In this document: positions 19,213-30,049 of the stretch, piece after piece
Layout: each line of letters begins with the position of its first letter
Numbering within the stretch: the stretch's first letter is position 1
From: Eukaryota sp. TZLM1-RC
Taxonomy: Eukaryota; Metamonada: BaSk clade
Length of the DNA stretch: 64,000 nucleotides
Direction of reading: 5' to 3'
Assembly (NCBI GenBank): GCA_040285825.1
Contig: JAUPSS010000007.1
Span: forward strand, 2,888,689-2,952,688
Notes under the pieces: generated by a model
Told to the model about the DNA's origin: nothing
What the model saw: the letters and a program-made list of their open reading frames with translations, nothing else
Databases searched by the model: none
Made by a program: the position numbers and the translations under genes

Positions 19213-19770
19213 CTAGAGAGATTGAGACAAATCGGGCACCAAGACACTAGGTACATTCTGTCCAGTGTCAAAATAGGGGTTTGGACTTCCAGAAAGGCCC
19301 ATCGGCACGTCAAGGCCATGTAACGATGGATAAGTAGATGGCATGTGGCTCACTGTGTGCGAATTATACAAGAAACTACCAGTATTGAAAGATGGGAACG
19401 TAGGATTCAATAGAGCAGAAGATGAAAGATGAGAAAACGGTATGGGCATGGAGTGTGGCTGAACATTAGGCTGATTACAGCTAACATGAGATAATCCTGA
19501 GACCTCATTTACAGGGGTGAGCCGTGCCCTAGACTTGTTCTTACTGCGACTTCTGGTGTTTTGAAACCAAACTCGTACCTGACTTTCAATGAGACCAGCC
19601 TCGGCTGCAATAATAGCATACTCATTAGGATCTCTAGACTTTGGAAGTGGGTTTTGAAGAAACTTCTTCCATAGAATCTCATATTGCTCAGGACTATAAG
19701 CTCTACCACGCTTGCCAGAACGCTTACTGTGTTTCAATGACTTACATGCTGTTGATAATGTAGAAACCAT
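19213..19770 (-). CDS. Homeodomain protein with three-residue loop extension
   Basis: A 185-residue protein from the ATG at 19770. Residues about 17-79 form a homeodomain: basic N-terminal arm KRSGKRGRAYS, helix 1 EQYEILWKKF, loop with NPLP, helix 2 EYAIIAAEAGL, and recognition helix SQVRVWFQNTRSRSKNKSR with Trp68 and Asn71. Counting from the helix-1 Phe to the Trp gives three residues more than a 60-residue homeodomain, the spacing of TALE-class proteins, and NPLP resembles the TALE Pro-Tyr-Pro. The recognition helix reads WFQN rather than the TALE-typical WF(I/G)N. The C-terminal half is Ser/Pro/His-rich and unstructured. It is likely a nuclear DNA-binding regulator. It is divergent from eS17 and shares a 379-bp intergenic region with it. 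Confidence 0.88.
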   Translation of the reverse strand: MVSTLSTACKSLKHSKRSGKRGRAYSPEQYEILWKKFLQNPLPKSRDPNEYAIIAAEAGLIESQVRVWFQNTRSRSKNKSRARLTPVNEVSGLSHVSCNQPNVQPHSMPIPFSHLSSSALLNPTFPSFNTGSFLYNSHTVSHMPSTYPSLHGLDVPMGLSGSPNPYFDTGQNVPSVLVPDLSQSL

Positions 19771-20149
19771 CAAACAATGTGGTGGATGGAATCAAATTTA
19801 TGATCAATTTGTTCTATCAAAAGTTGTGATTAAATACTAATTAATCACGAATTATACAACTAGTGGTATGGAGAGATTTAATATAACGCCGAAACATTTT
19901 CACAAAGGGAAAATTGTAAGGATTTGATTGAGGTTTGTACATTAAATTCAATTGTGTTTCTCTATTTTAAGTAAGTTAATGAGGTTATTTTAACAAGCAA
20001 AGACATTCTCCATCATTGACTTGGACAAGTTTCATAATTACATAAATTGCAAAAAGGAAGGGAGAAAACATTAATTTCGAAAATCCCTTTTTCGCCACTG
20101 AGTGTATGATACTTCCTCATCAAATACTTATCCAAGTGCAGTAGATCAT
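19771..20149. promoter_or_regulatory. Divergent promoter region, homeodomain gene and eS17
   Basis: A 379-bp AT-rich region between two diverging start codons. It must hold both promoters. No TATA element or repeated operator stands out convincingly. A pyrimidine-rich CCCTTTTTCGCC (20086-20097) shortly upstream of the eS17 ATG might be its transcription start tract. Confidence 0.35.
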
Positions 20150-20521
20150 ATGCCTGTCAAAACCCGTACAGTCAAGCGTGCCGCTAAAATTATAATCGAG
20201 AAGTGGTATCCCACGCTCACTACCGACTTCGATACTAATAAAAAAGTTGTTGAAAAGGTTGCTGAGATTCCATCCAAGCGTCTCCGTAACAAGATTGCCG
20301 GATATGTCACCCATTTAATGCGTAGAATTCAAAAGGGCCCTGTCCGAGGAATCTCCTTCAAACTCCAGGAGGAAGAACGCGAACGTCGTGATAACTATGT
20401 TCCCGACACTTCTGCTATTGCTGTCGATGCCGATACCACCATCGAAGTTGATGCCCCCACCCTTGAAATGCTTACCCATTTAGGTTATGAGTTCCCCAAT
20501 GTTATCACCAACGAATTGTAA
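20150..20521 (+). CDS. RPS17: 40S ribosomal protein eS17
   Basis: A 123-residue protein from the ATG at 20150 ([13 protein letters not shown]), chosen because family members start about one residue earlier with MGR(V/T)RTKTVK. The open frame upstream has no ATG. The conserved core is clear: [20 protein letters not shown] (41-60), [20 protein letters not shown] (63-82) and YVP. It is a small-subunit ribosomal protein of the beak/head region. The C-terminus is shorter than the usual ~135 but ends naturally with a family-like acidic and hydrophobic segment. No intron is seen, unusual for this gene in many eukaryotes. Confidence 0.95.
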   Translation: MPVKTRTVKRAAKIIIEKWYPTLTTDFDTNKKVVEKVAEIPSKRLRNKIAGYVTHLMRRIQKGPVRGISFKLQEEERERRDNYVPDTSAIAVDADTTIEVDAPTLEMLTHLGYEFPNVITNEL

Positions 20522-20784
20522 ATCCTCTCTCCTTGGATCTCTTCTTACAATTAGACATATGTGCACAATTCATTAGTCAATGGTGTGATTTCACACACAC
20601 AATAAATATAAACTTAGTTGTTTTCATGGATGATCAGGAAAACTACATTGACTTTTAAAATCATTGATAATCTAACGCTCATGGAAGTTCAACCTTTATT
20701 CACAAATGTAACAAACAAGTGAAGTTTGCTTTTTGTAGATCAATCAATATATGATTTGTCTGATTTGACTGATTTAAACTTGAA
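20522..20784. other. Spacer after eS17
   Basis: An AT-rich 3' region with AATAAA at 20601-20606, a plausible polyadenylation signal for eS17. Nothing else recognised. Confidence 0.35.
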
Positions 20785-21300
20785 CTCATAACTAATGGGA
20801 CGAAATTCATTCAACCAAGATTTCCTCCAATAAATCTTGATCTGTTTGCTGTCTCGCTAAGGCCTCTCTAATTCGATTGAAAAACCGAGGCAATCTATTA
20901 ATTATAGCAAATTCAATTCGAGCGCGCCATTAAAAAATATCAAATCTTTTCATTGTTGTTTCTTGAACCATTGTTACGAAATCATTGAAAAAATTCCTGC
21001 TTCTACAGATAGTTTTTTGTTAATAGAAAATAGGAATTTCTATCAGCATTAGCTTCTTCGATATCTTTGTCATATTTTCTACGTTTTTCTTTGGCTACAA
21101 AATTCAAGAGCACTTACAGGATTAAGTTTTCTTCTTTGAACCAGAGTGTCATTTGCAACATTACAGGAGACAAAGTCAACAACAGCTTCAGAGCTCTCAA
21201 CCCAATAACAGTAGATAACACCTGTGTCATCAGAACCGACATTATTCAATGACAGTGTTTCTTTCAGCAGAGGCTCTTTGATACACAAAATTCTTGCAGT
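20785..21300 (-). mobile_element. Family E LINE, decayed 3' part
   Basis: Matches the E C-terminal coding region in broken frames: EAIVDFVS-like, RRKLNPVSALEF, and CIKEPLLKETLSLNN at 21240-21288. It is more diverged than the E copies at 21610 and 45455, so it is an older insertion. Confidence 0.75.
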
Positions 21301-21309
21301 TACTGATTT

Positions 21310-21480
21310 ATTATATTATAAACAACTTAAAAATCAACAACTCAATACTCCATCTCTCCCAGAACAAAACAACTAGATGCAACTCTCTCATAGTGAGATT
21401 CAAGAGAAAGTAGACCATTAGGAACCATCTTGAACCTCCCTTTAAAAATAGTAAACAAAATTTTATTTTGAGTTTAAAAT
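21310..21480 (-). repeat. Family B-like LINE 3' end, fragment
   Basis: A minus-strand match to the last ~45 codons of B (HYERVASSCFVLGEMEY-like) ending near AAAATAGTAAACAAAATTTTATTTTG. It is diverged from the other B copies and truncated. Confidence 0.6.
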
Positions 21481-21529
21481 GAATAATTGTAAAATTCCTT
21501 TTACCAATTATTCATAAGAAGCTTTTTGT

Positions 21530-21609
21530 GTTCTAGGTTGTTGGTTAGGAAATGTTGATGAAATTACTAAAAATCTTAACGAAATTGTTGTCAAACTTGG
21601 TACTGATCT
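21530..21609 (+). repeat. Family J LINE fragment, left part (split by E insertion)
   Basis: Codes for LGCWLGNVDEITKNLNEIV, the segment after the reverse transcriptase palm. It continues at 24951 (QLISELEKEKHLKFF). The family E element 21610-24950 lies between, with TACTGATCT repeated at 21601-21609 and 24951-24959. Confidence 0.75.
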
Positions 21610-21762
21610 AAAATTGTATTTATTGAATTTGCACACTTGATTAAATTAAATCATAACTAATGGGACGACTATCATTAAACCAAGATTTCCTCTACAAAAT
21701 CTTGTTCTGCTTGCTGTCTAGCTAAAGCTTCTCTAATTCGATTGAAAAACCGCGGTAATCTA

Positions 21763-23076
21763 TTAATAATGGCAAATTGAATCCGTGAACGCCATAAAAA
21801 AAATATCAAATCTTTTCATTGTTTTTTCTTTCACCATTTTTTGGAAGTCATCCAAAAAAGTTTCTGCTTCAACTGATAATCTTCCATTTATCGAAAATGG
21901 GAAAGCAATAAAAACCAGCTGTGTATTTCTATCGACATTTGCATCTTCAATTTCTTTATCATATTTTCTATGTTTTTCTTTTGCTTTAAAATCCAGAGCA
22001 GCCACAGGATTAAGTTTTCTTCTGTGAACCAAAGTATCGTTTGCAACATTACATGAGACAAAGTCAACAATAGCTTCAGAATTATCAATCCAATCACAGT
22101 ATACATCACCTCTATCATCAGAACCAAAATTATTCAGAGAAAGTGTTTCCTTCAGCAGGGGCTCTTTGATACACGATATCCTTGCAGTTTGTGCCATATT
22201 GAAAACAGTGTCTCTAACAGCATCATGTAATGAAGAACGATAAGTTATCAATTTAGAGCAATTTAGAGCATGGCGCAAAGTGAGTTGAGGTGAATTCGAA
22301 CAAATACATCTTTCTTTTGATAATAATTGGTTAATGGGGATGTTCAAATATAATCTCATTTTTGTTACAAATGCTTCATTAGTGGCACAAAATGCAAATC
22401 TTCGTGGTACAATGGCTACAAAAAGTGAAGAATCTGACGACCTATTTTCACAAACACCCCTTTCCAATAACAATGAGTGAAGATCTTGATTTAAAACAGC
22501 TGAGCTGCATATATTATTATAAAGATCATTTTCATACATTCCAGTCAATCTTTTCTGTAATGTTCGAAGAGTGTACTTCAAATTTAAAACATTTTTTTCT
22601 GGAATATTGCCATTGAATGATTGGGGAAAACATCGACCCCATTTTTCTACATCAATTCTTGAAATTTCTTCATTTAATGCAAAAACAGTGGAACTTTGCG
22701 TTGTCATCAATAAATCTTCCCAATCTGCAAATCTTTCGGAAAACTCAAAGATTGAATTTCTGCATCCACCAACAAAAGCACACGAGGTAAGAATAGAAGC
22801 CTTCGTCCACCCTAAACCACCATAATGTGGACTAAGGTAAGCATGATCTGGAATTTGAAACATTTTACATCCCAGTAATTGAGACAGAACTTTTGCACGT
22901 AACTCATTAAACTTTTGAGCCAAAGGTCTAGTGATGAGAGGATTTGTAGATCGAAATATATGATTAAAATTGGAACTAAAACACAGTCTTATAATGGTAA
23001 ATTTGATGTGTTTTTTTATATCTAAATTCATCATTCGGTCAATTTTGTCAGAAATTGAGTTCAACTTTTCAAACAA
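21763..23076 (-). pseudogene. Family E C-terminal region with restriction-like endonuclease
   Basis: The region after the reverse transcriptase: HIKFTIIRLCFSSNF, the GGLGWTKASILTSCAFVGG segment shared by all families, CSNSPQLTLRHALNCSKL (C...H...C zinc motif) and DRGDVYCDWIDNSE then IVDFVSCNV (R-x-D ... D-F, restriction-like endonuclease signature). The last ~40 codons are frameshifted near 21800, where RFDIFLWRSRIQFAI is expected from the sister copy. Confidence 0.85.
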
Positions 23077-23103
23077 TTTTTTGGTAATTTCATCATTATT
23101 TCC

Positions 23104-24270
23104 TCAAAACGAACCCAAATGACGAATAGCATCAATTGAATATAATTTGGCTTGAATTTCAATACCATCAATTATTGTGGAAACTGGAGAATTCGATAAC
23201 AAAACACATTTAAGTAAATTAAGTCGGAGACCAATATTGGTAAATAATTCTTTAAAACATACAGTTGCTTTTTTCACAATATTTAAATCACCAATAAGCA
23301 CAACATCATCCATATATGCAATCATTTTTAGTGAAGGAAACATCTCTTGAATTTGCAGTAGAATAGGATGAATGGCCAAACAAAACAAAAGAGGTCCTAA
23401 CGGATCTCCTTGCTTTACGCCACTTGATGAACTCAAAATGTTGTTACCAAAATGTAAATTAGAATATGTGCAATATGTTGATTGAAAATATGGTATTAAT
23501 TCCGGCATATATTGCAATAGAGCACCATGGATACTGCGACGACTTAGTGAATTGAAAGCATTACTAAAATCCAATGACATGCAAACATTGGATTCATTTT
23601 GACGAAATAAGACATCAGTAGCAAAAATCGCTAAAGAGACTCCATCTGTAGTATTTATACCATATTGAAAGGGTAATAAAATCTTTTTAGCTTTTTCATT
23701 GAACCTGCTTAAGCAACACGCAGAAAAAATATTGTGTAAGCTCTCAGAGACTGCAATAGGACGAACATCCATTTTTGAATTTTTGACAAGTGCAGTCAAA
23801 CGAGAACTTCTTAATTCTTCTGGGTATTTGAGTTGACCAGATAATATTTGGTTGAAAAATTTGGTCAATAAACCAAGGCAATCTTCTGAAGAAATAATTG
23901 CGGCTTTTACATGATCAAGAGTAATACCAGAAAGTCCGGCAGACTTACCACGTGGTCTCTTTTTGATAACCGAAAAAACTTCTGATGGCATCAATGGATA
24001 ATTTTCCCAGTATGTGCCGTAAAAATTTTGATCCATTATAGGGTCTTCATAAGGATGAAGTATTTTTAGTTTATCTATTGTATTTTCATTGTTGGGTGCT
24101 TTAACTCCGGGACTTAAAGCTGACAAAGCCTTGGACCATTTGTTGTCAAAGCATTTGTCTTCAAAAATTTTACTTAATTTCTCGGATGACTGATTTCTCG
24201 GTGCTATATTAGTTAAATCTTCGGAAATATTAACGAAATTTTGTTCAAAAGGAGGACAAAAGAACCAAAA
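23104..24270 (-). pseudogene. Family E reverse transcriptase region
   Basis: Reverse transcriptase of non-LTR type: KKRPRGKSAGLSGITLDHV (fingers), LTALVKNSKMDVRPIAVSES, FQYGINTTDGVSLAIF, SLDFSNAFNSLSRRSIH, SGVKQGDPLGPLLFCLAIHP and AYMDDVVLIG (active-site YMDD, about 23295-23320). It ends at an in-frame TGA near 23103; the sister copy reads through as Leu-Gly-Asn. Confidence 0.88.
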
Positions 24271-24869
24271 AATTCCCAAATAATATTGATAGCATACTTT
24301 CCTTTACATAATTGATCCAAAAATCTTTGAAAAACGAAAGCAAATTCATTGCATTTGGTCGGATGAATTTCTTGAGGTATTCTTATAGGAGGATGGTAGT
24401 TATCAACTATGCGGCATTTCAAGCAGCGGTCAGAAGTTTTTCCTTTTGCATTTTTTCTAAAAGAAATACCACAAGTGTTGCAAGTTTTGTGCTTTAATCG
24501 GTTGCAAACTGGTTTTGCAACAATTTGTGGAGCATTATTTATGGGTTCTACCTTAGACTCTTTCCTTCTAATAAATTTTCTTTTACATTTTGTTTCAGAA
24601 TTTGCCGCATCATTTTTTCCAACATTGGGGCATGTTCGAGCATTATGTCCCTGTTGTCGACACTTTGAGCATCTGTAGGAGCGTGGCTTTGTTTTTGAAC
24701 AAACTTTGTTTTCATCGTGATTGTCTAAAAATTCTTGATCAGAATTTTTTTTGTCCAAAAATGAAGAGAGAAGAGGTTGAGGAGGAGAGGTGGAAAGGAC
24801 GTCTTGAGCATCTTGTTGACTATCGTTCTTTCTTTTGACTCCATTAGAATCAGAAACTGATTCAGGCAT
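24213..24869 (-). pseudogene. Family E ORF, N-terminal zinc-knuckle region
   Basis: Starts MPESVSDSNGVKRK. A CCHC zinc knuckle CSKCRQQGHNARTCP (about residues 68-82) is followed by a second Cys-rich motif CNTCGISF...CLKC and the conserved YHPPIRIP...FQRFLDQLCKGK segment seen in all families here. Zinc knuckles in such elements bind RNA in the retrotransposition particle. The frame ends by a frameshift near 24270, after which the reverse transcriptase frame continues. Confidence 0.8.
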
Positions 24870-24950
24870 CAACAAGAAAGAATAGAAGCAATGATCTCGG
24901 TTCAGCCAGGTTTTAAGTTAAGCGGTTATATGTAGAGGAAGAAAAAAACT

Positions 24951-25007
24951 TACTGATCTTCAATTAATTTCTGAATTAGAAAAAGAAAAACATCTCAAAT
25001 TTTTTAG
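24951..25007 (+). repeat. Family J LINE fragment, right part
   Basis: Codes for LISELEKEKHLKFF, continuing the segment at 21530-21609 across the family E insertion. It is cut at about 25007 by a family B insertion. Confidence 0.7.
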
Positions 25008-26378
25008 CAAATGCCTTCTGATTGGCTCTTCTGCTCAAGATCTTGTGATAAACGATTCTATTGTCCCTTTTACTAATTATAGTAGTGATGCTTTTAAGTT
25101 CCTTGGTTGTTGGTTAGGAAACGTGCCTCAAATTCAGAATGAATTGCAAGTTTTGGAAAAAATGAAAATTGAACTTGATTCAATTTCTTCTTTAGATATA
25201 GAAAAGCATATTAAATTTTTCATGCTTAAAATTTGCTACACTGGGAGAATAACCCACATTTTGAGATCTTGTGCTCCTTCCATAGCATTAGATTTTTGTC
25301 GTTCATTTAATTCATTGAGAACAGAATTTTTTGCTGATATATTGGATGTAGAACCAGGAATGTTGAAAAGTCACTTATTTTCTTCAGCAAATTTGGGTGG
25401 TATTGGATTTACTAAATCTTCAATTTTGTGTCAATCAGCATTCTTGGGTGGTGGCAAAAATTTTATTTATGAATTTTCTCGTAGATTTCCTGATGATTCT
25501 CATCTGTTAGTTCCCAATTGCAGTCCTTATTTGTATGAGTTATCTTGTGAACTTGAAAAATTGCCGCCACAAATTTGGACCAAATGTTTTCCTCAATCAA
25601 TTCAAGAAATTCCAAACCGATCTCTTTTTAATTTACAGTTTTGCTGTAAAAAGCTTCAACAAAAATTGTCAAAGATTTTTGAAAGCTTGGATTTTGATGT
25701 TAGGCTTGGCTTGGCCAAGAAAAAGAATCCCGCTTTTGCACAAGATATGTGTGACAGTACTTCTTCTGCCTTGGTAACAACAATTCCCCAAGTTTATGGT
25801 ACTCTCTTAACCGATTCTGCTTGGACTCTGAATATGAGATTTCGTTCCTTTATCTGGCCTGATAATTTACCTCATAATTTAATTTGTAAATGTTCTCGAG
25901 AAATTACAACTACTCATTTGTTAAATTGTAAACATTTTATTACTTTTAGAAGCAAGGTTCATGATGCTGTAAGAGACCAGTTATATTGTATGTGTAAATC
26001 TCATAGAATTGAATCCTTCTTGGAACCTCTATTGTCAAATCTGTTTGATACTGAAGATGATTTTCATAAGAAAAATAGAGGTGATGTTATATTACCTGGA
26101 TTAGATGGAAGTTTCATTTTATTGGATGTAATGTCTGTTGATCCTTATAATGCCTCAAATGAAAGGCTAGTTAATTCTGAAATTCATAATCCTCTTTCAA
26201 ATGCTGAAAATTTCAAATTCAAAAAATACAATGAACCTTTGTCCAAATTGGCCAGTCTACAGCATGCAAAATACAATTTGTATCCATTTGTATTTTCCCT
26301 TTTTGGTTCACTTGCACCAACTGCTTTACGTTTTTTGGAAGATTTTGAAATGATTGTAAAGAGAAGAACTGGCAGAAA
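25008..26378 (+). mobile_element. Family B LINE, 5'-truncated
   Basis: Starts inside the reverse transcriptase thumb (ASKCLLIGSSAQDLVIND) and is open from 25045 to the junction. It carries GGIGFTKSSILCQSAFLGGG, CKCSREITTTHLLNCKHF and RGDVILPGLDGSF. One 12-bp deletion near 25740 keeps the frame. The 3' end is lost where the family C element begins, right after the RRTGRNF codons. Confidence 0.85.
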
Positions 26379-26463
26379 TTTTTTTTCTCCCTCCCTTAGT
26401 TAACCCTCTCATATTTCACTTTCTGTCACGGCGTCAAAGTCGTACTGTTTCTCTGTCAAAACG

Positions 26464-27720
26464 ATGCCATTGGCTGATAGTGACTCTGATACTGATTGGA
26501 ACGCCCGAGTAAAGATTCTACCAGTCAGACCAAGCTCATCTTCTTCACTTCTCCACTCTCCCCACAATACAAGCTATGCTCGAAATTCATCTCAAAAAAA
26601 TTTCAATTCAAAAACTGATCATTGTACCAGAAAAAACACACAAAAACCACAATTACGTTCCTTACGTTCTGTTGCGCGTTCTATCAACAGCTCCGTTTCT
26701 CGAAATTTGTTTGCTCCAGCTGAAATTGGAAAAAGTCAAAAATCTATTTCTACTTTTAACTCACCAATTGACAAAATAGAAATAACTGAAAAAATGAAAC
26801 CATTACCATTAAAAACTGGAAAAGTTCATTCTCAGAGTTGTGGCAAATGTCGTCAACCGGGACATAACGTTAAAACATGTCCCCAAGTAAAACAAGAACA
26901 ATTCAAAGCTCGTGCTGCATCTGCTGATTTGAAACAATCACTCTCTTCGTTACCCATAAATGATGATAATGCTGATCAAGAAATACCAGCAATAGTACCT
27001 GTAAATTCATCCATTGATTCTCCGAATAATAAGTGTATATTTTGTACCAAAAATTTGGGCATTAATTCTTCTGGCCGACCATTACGTTTTTGCGAATCAT
27101 GTAAAGCTGTTGATTCCTTGAGGCCTCCAATACGTGTTCCATCACAGGTAAGTCCTCTTTCTTGCATCCCCTTTTCGATTAGTTTTCGAAAATTTACTAC
27201 CAATTTAAAAAAAGGCATATGGGATGTAACACCGCTATGGAAATTTTTTTTGCTTAAAGATAAAAAATTATTGTCATCGAAATCAAAATTTCGTCCTTCA
27301 GTAATGAAGAAAGAAAAAATTGTTCGAAAATTAGCTTTAAAGGGACGCTATGGTTCCGCTAAGCAATGCCTGTTTTCCTCTGAACTTGCAGAATGTAATG
27401 AAAATACTATTGCTCAACTAAAGTGTCTCCATCCTGTTGAAAATTTTAAGTGCCCTAAACCTAATAATGTAAGTTATTGGGAGCAAAATCCCGTAACTAA
27501 TGATGACCTAATTAAATTGATTAACCACTTACCATCTGGAAAAGCGCCTGGTCCATCAATGATCACTTTTGACATGTTGAAATCTACGATAAACCAATGT
27601 CCTGAATGTATTGATGATTTGGTTTTCTTTTTCAACAAAATTTTAACATTAAACATCAAGCTTCCATCTGAAATGACAAGTTCACGCTTAATTGCTTTAA
27701 AAAAAATGAATCAAAAATAA
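26464..27720 (+). pseudogene. Family C ORF, N-terminal part (zinc knuckle to RT fingers)
   Basis: Begins MPLADSDSDTDWNARVK, followed by a Ser-rich and basic region. CCHC knuckle CGKCRQPGHNVKTCP is at about 121-135. A second motif CIFCTKNLG...FCESC with DSLRPPIRVP follows at about 190-225, then LKKGIWDVTPLWKFF and KGRYGSAKQCLF. The reverse transcriptase begins at LPSGKAPGPSMITFDMLK. A frameshift near 27716 in an A-run ends the frame just before RPIAIGESLSRIL. Confidence 0.85.
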
Positions 27721-28223
27721 GGCCTATTGCAATTGGTGAATCTTTGTCTCGTATTCTTGCTTCAGCTGTGTTTGGCAGGATTGGTAAAAATGCTAAAGAT
27801 TTTTTTAGTCCTTTCCAATTTGGAATTAAAACAGTTGATGGTGCATCTTCTGCAGCACTCTCTTCTGATGTCTTTTTTAATTCCAATACTTCGAATTATA
27901 CTTTCAATTTAGATTTTAAAAACGCTTTCAATGCAGTGAAGAGGTCGTCCATCTTGCCCTTGCTTCAAACTCATTTTCCAGAAGCTGAGTCGTTCTTTTA
28001 CAATTTTTATGGCTCACAGTCGACTCTTGTTTATGAGGAATTCAATCTAATATCAACATCTGGTGTCAAACAAGGTGATCCATTAGATCCTTTCTTTTTC
28101 TGCCTTGCTATCCATCCTTTAATGTGTGAATTAAAACACGAATTTCCGGATGTTCATATAACTGCTTATATGGATGACATATCAATAATTGGTCCAATTG
28201 ATTCATTGAGAACAATTTGCTGA
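27720..28223 (+). pseudogene. Family C reverse transcriptase palm
   Basis: Continues the reverse transcriptase: RPIAIGESLSRILASAVFG, FQFGIKTVDGASSAAL, NLDFKNAFNAVKRSSIL, SGVKQGDPLDPFFFCLAIHP and AYMDDISIIG (28167-28180 codes YMDD). A second frameshift near 28208 ends this frame; the thumb continues in another frame at about 28215. Confidence 0.87.
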
Positions 28224-28281
28224 AATTGTTCAACAGCGCTATTATCAAATTGGTCCTTCTCTAAATATTTCCAAATGTTTA

Positions 28282-29820
28282 TTGATTGGTAGAGAGCCTG
28301 CTGATCTCATTATTGATGATCAAAGTGTTCCTTTTATCAATTATTTTGAATCAGGATTTCGTTTTTTGGGTTGTTATTTAGGCAATTTTGATGAAATTGG
28401 AAATCAACTTTCCTCTCTTTTGGATAATTTTGAAGAAGAATTGATGGTTCTTTCAGATTTAAATATTGAAAAACATCTTAAATTCTTCTTCCTCAGAATT
28501 TGTTATTCAGGGAAATTTACTCATATTTTACGATCAACATCACCATCTATTTCTCTCGAATTCTGCAGAATTTTTAATGAATTAAGAACAAAATTTTTGG
28601 CTAATTTGCTCGATATTGATTCTTCTTTTTTACGTAGTCATATTTTTTGTAGCACAGAATTGGGAGGCCTGGATTTTCACAAATCAAAATATTTGTGTAA
28701 AGCCGCATTCATCGGTGGAGGAAAAAATTTCGTCTTTGAATTTTTGAAACGATTTCCTGAAAACCAGCATTTAATAGAATGTTGTGTTAGTGACTATTTA
28801 GTGTCCTTGCAGAGTGAAATTCAATGCATCTCTCCTCACATATGGTCCAAATGCTTTCCTGCTGATATTCAAGAAATTCCACCCAGGAGTTTGATTTCCT
28901 TGAAATTTGCATATGCTAAATTGCAGAAAAGGATATTAAAAGTTTTTGAAAACTTGGATTTCACTGTTCGTCTTACCTTGGCTAAAGTCAAGAATCCCGT
29001 TTTTGCAAACTTTTTAATTGACCTCAAGGATAGTAGCTCAAGTTGTCTTATTTCCCAGATTCCAAATGTATATGGTCTATTATTAAATGATCATCAATGG
29101 ACAACTGCCTTCAGGATGAGGTGTTTTCTGTGGCCATGTAGTGTGCCAAATGATTTGATTTGTCGTTGTGGTCAGCTCATTAATCTGAATCATTTATTTA
29201 ATTGCAAATTTAATATTACATATCGCTCAGTTGTTCACGATGCTGTTAGAAACCAACTATTCGCTGAGTGCAAAAGTCATCACATTGAAGCTTTTGTTGA
29301 ACCACTTGTGCGAAGGTTGTCATCTGAAAATGAAGATGAAAATACTTTTGGGAAACGCCGTGCTGATTTAATTACCCCTGCGTCTGATGGTGTTATTAAA
29401 GTTGTTGATGTTGTCACTGTTGATGTTTGTAAAGACTCAGCAATTGATTTTGCTAAAAGAGATGAAACTCCACTTTGCTTTGCTGAAAAGAGCAAAATCA
29501 AAAAGTACAATGAACCCTTATCTCAGCTAGGACGTGTTGAGCATGTCAAGTATCAGTTGGTTCCATTTGCTGTTTCTCTTTTTGGTAACATTGGAATATC
29601 TGGCATTAAATTTCTTGAAGCTTTCAGAAGTTTAATAAAAGAAAGAGCAGGAAAAGAATTGAACTTCAATTTCTGGCACAATAGAGTTGTTTTCAGTATT
29701 CTTAAAGCAATTCCAGAAATGTTGACCAAAACACTGTTACAATTAGGAATAGAGTATGAAAATCGCGCGCTTAAGAGATTTGATGATGTTGATGCGTGTA
29801 TTGAAGATATTGAGTTCTAG
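28282..29820 (+). pseudogene. Family C C-terminal region with restriction-like endonuclease
   Basis: An open 512-codon segment: RFLGCYLGNFDEIGNQL, HLKFFFLRICYSGKFTHILR, CKAAFIGGGKNFVFEF, CRCGQLINLNHLFNCKF (zinc motif), RRADLITPASDG then VVDVVTVDVC (restriction-like endonuclease R-x-D ... D-V), KKYNEPL and a C-terminus ending CIEDIEF. Its first start is only the segment boundary; it was the 3' half of the full ORF. Confidence 0.87.
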
Positions 29821-29871
29821 TTTTTTGTTTAATGCTATGTTAGCGTTCAAAATAAATTTCATCGAATAAAA

Positions 29872-29995
29872 AAAAGAAGCTTTAGCTAGACAGCAAGCAG
29901 ATCAAGATTTTGTAGAGGAAATCTTGGTTCAATGATAGTCGTCCCATTATTTATGAGTGAATTTAATTAAGTGTGCAAATTCAATAAATACACAC
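29872..29995 (+). repeat. Family E LINE 3' end, fragment
   Basis: Matches the last ~25 codons of E (ALARQQADQDFVEEILVQ), its stop and 3' UTR to AATAAATAC. Extremely 5'-truncated. A ~50-bp A/B-like scrap (TGGCAAAACAGAATTG) follows to about 30040. Confidence 0.75.
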
Positions 29996-30049
29996 TGTTT
30001 ACTGGCAAAACAGAATTGTATTTTCTACTTTGAATTTTAATTTATTTTC

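Larger units (their letters stand above)
21610..24950 (-). mobile_element. Family E LINE, nearly full-length
   Basis: A 3.3-kb element with 9-bp target duplication TACTGATCT (21601-21609, 24951-24959). The 5' end starts in a pyrimidine tract (TTTTTTTCTTCCTC, about 24946-24933) and the ORF starts at ATG 24869. It has one long ORF broken by a frameshift near 24270, a TGA near 23103 where the copy at 45455-48098 has a Leu codon, and a frameshift near 21800. The 3' end stops just after AATAAATA without a long poly(A). It carries all domains of this LINE group. Confidence 0.9.
26384..29868 (+). mobile_element. Family C LINE, nearly full-length
   Basis: The most complete plus-strand element, ~3.5 kb. 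Its 5' end is TTTTTTTTCTCCCTCCC, followed by an ~80-bp leader and ATG at 26464. It has one ~1119-codon ORF interrupted by two frameshifts (near 27716 and 28208), and ends in AATAAATTTC...AATAAAAAAAA. It is inserted into a family B copy at 26378. Domain order is CCHC knuckle, second Cys motif, reverse transcriptase, zinc motif, restriction-like endonuclease. Confidence 0.9.
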
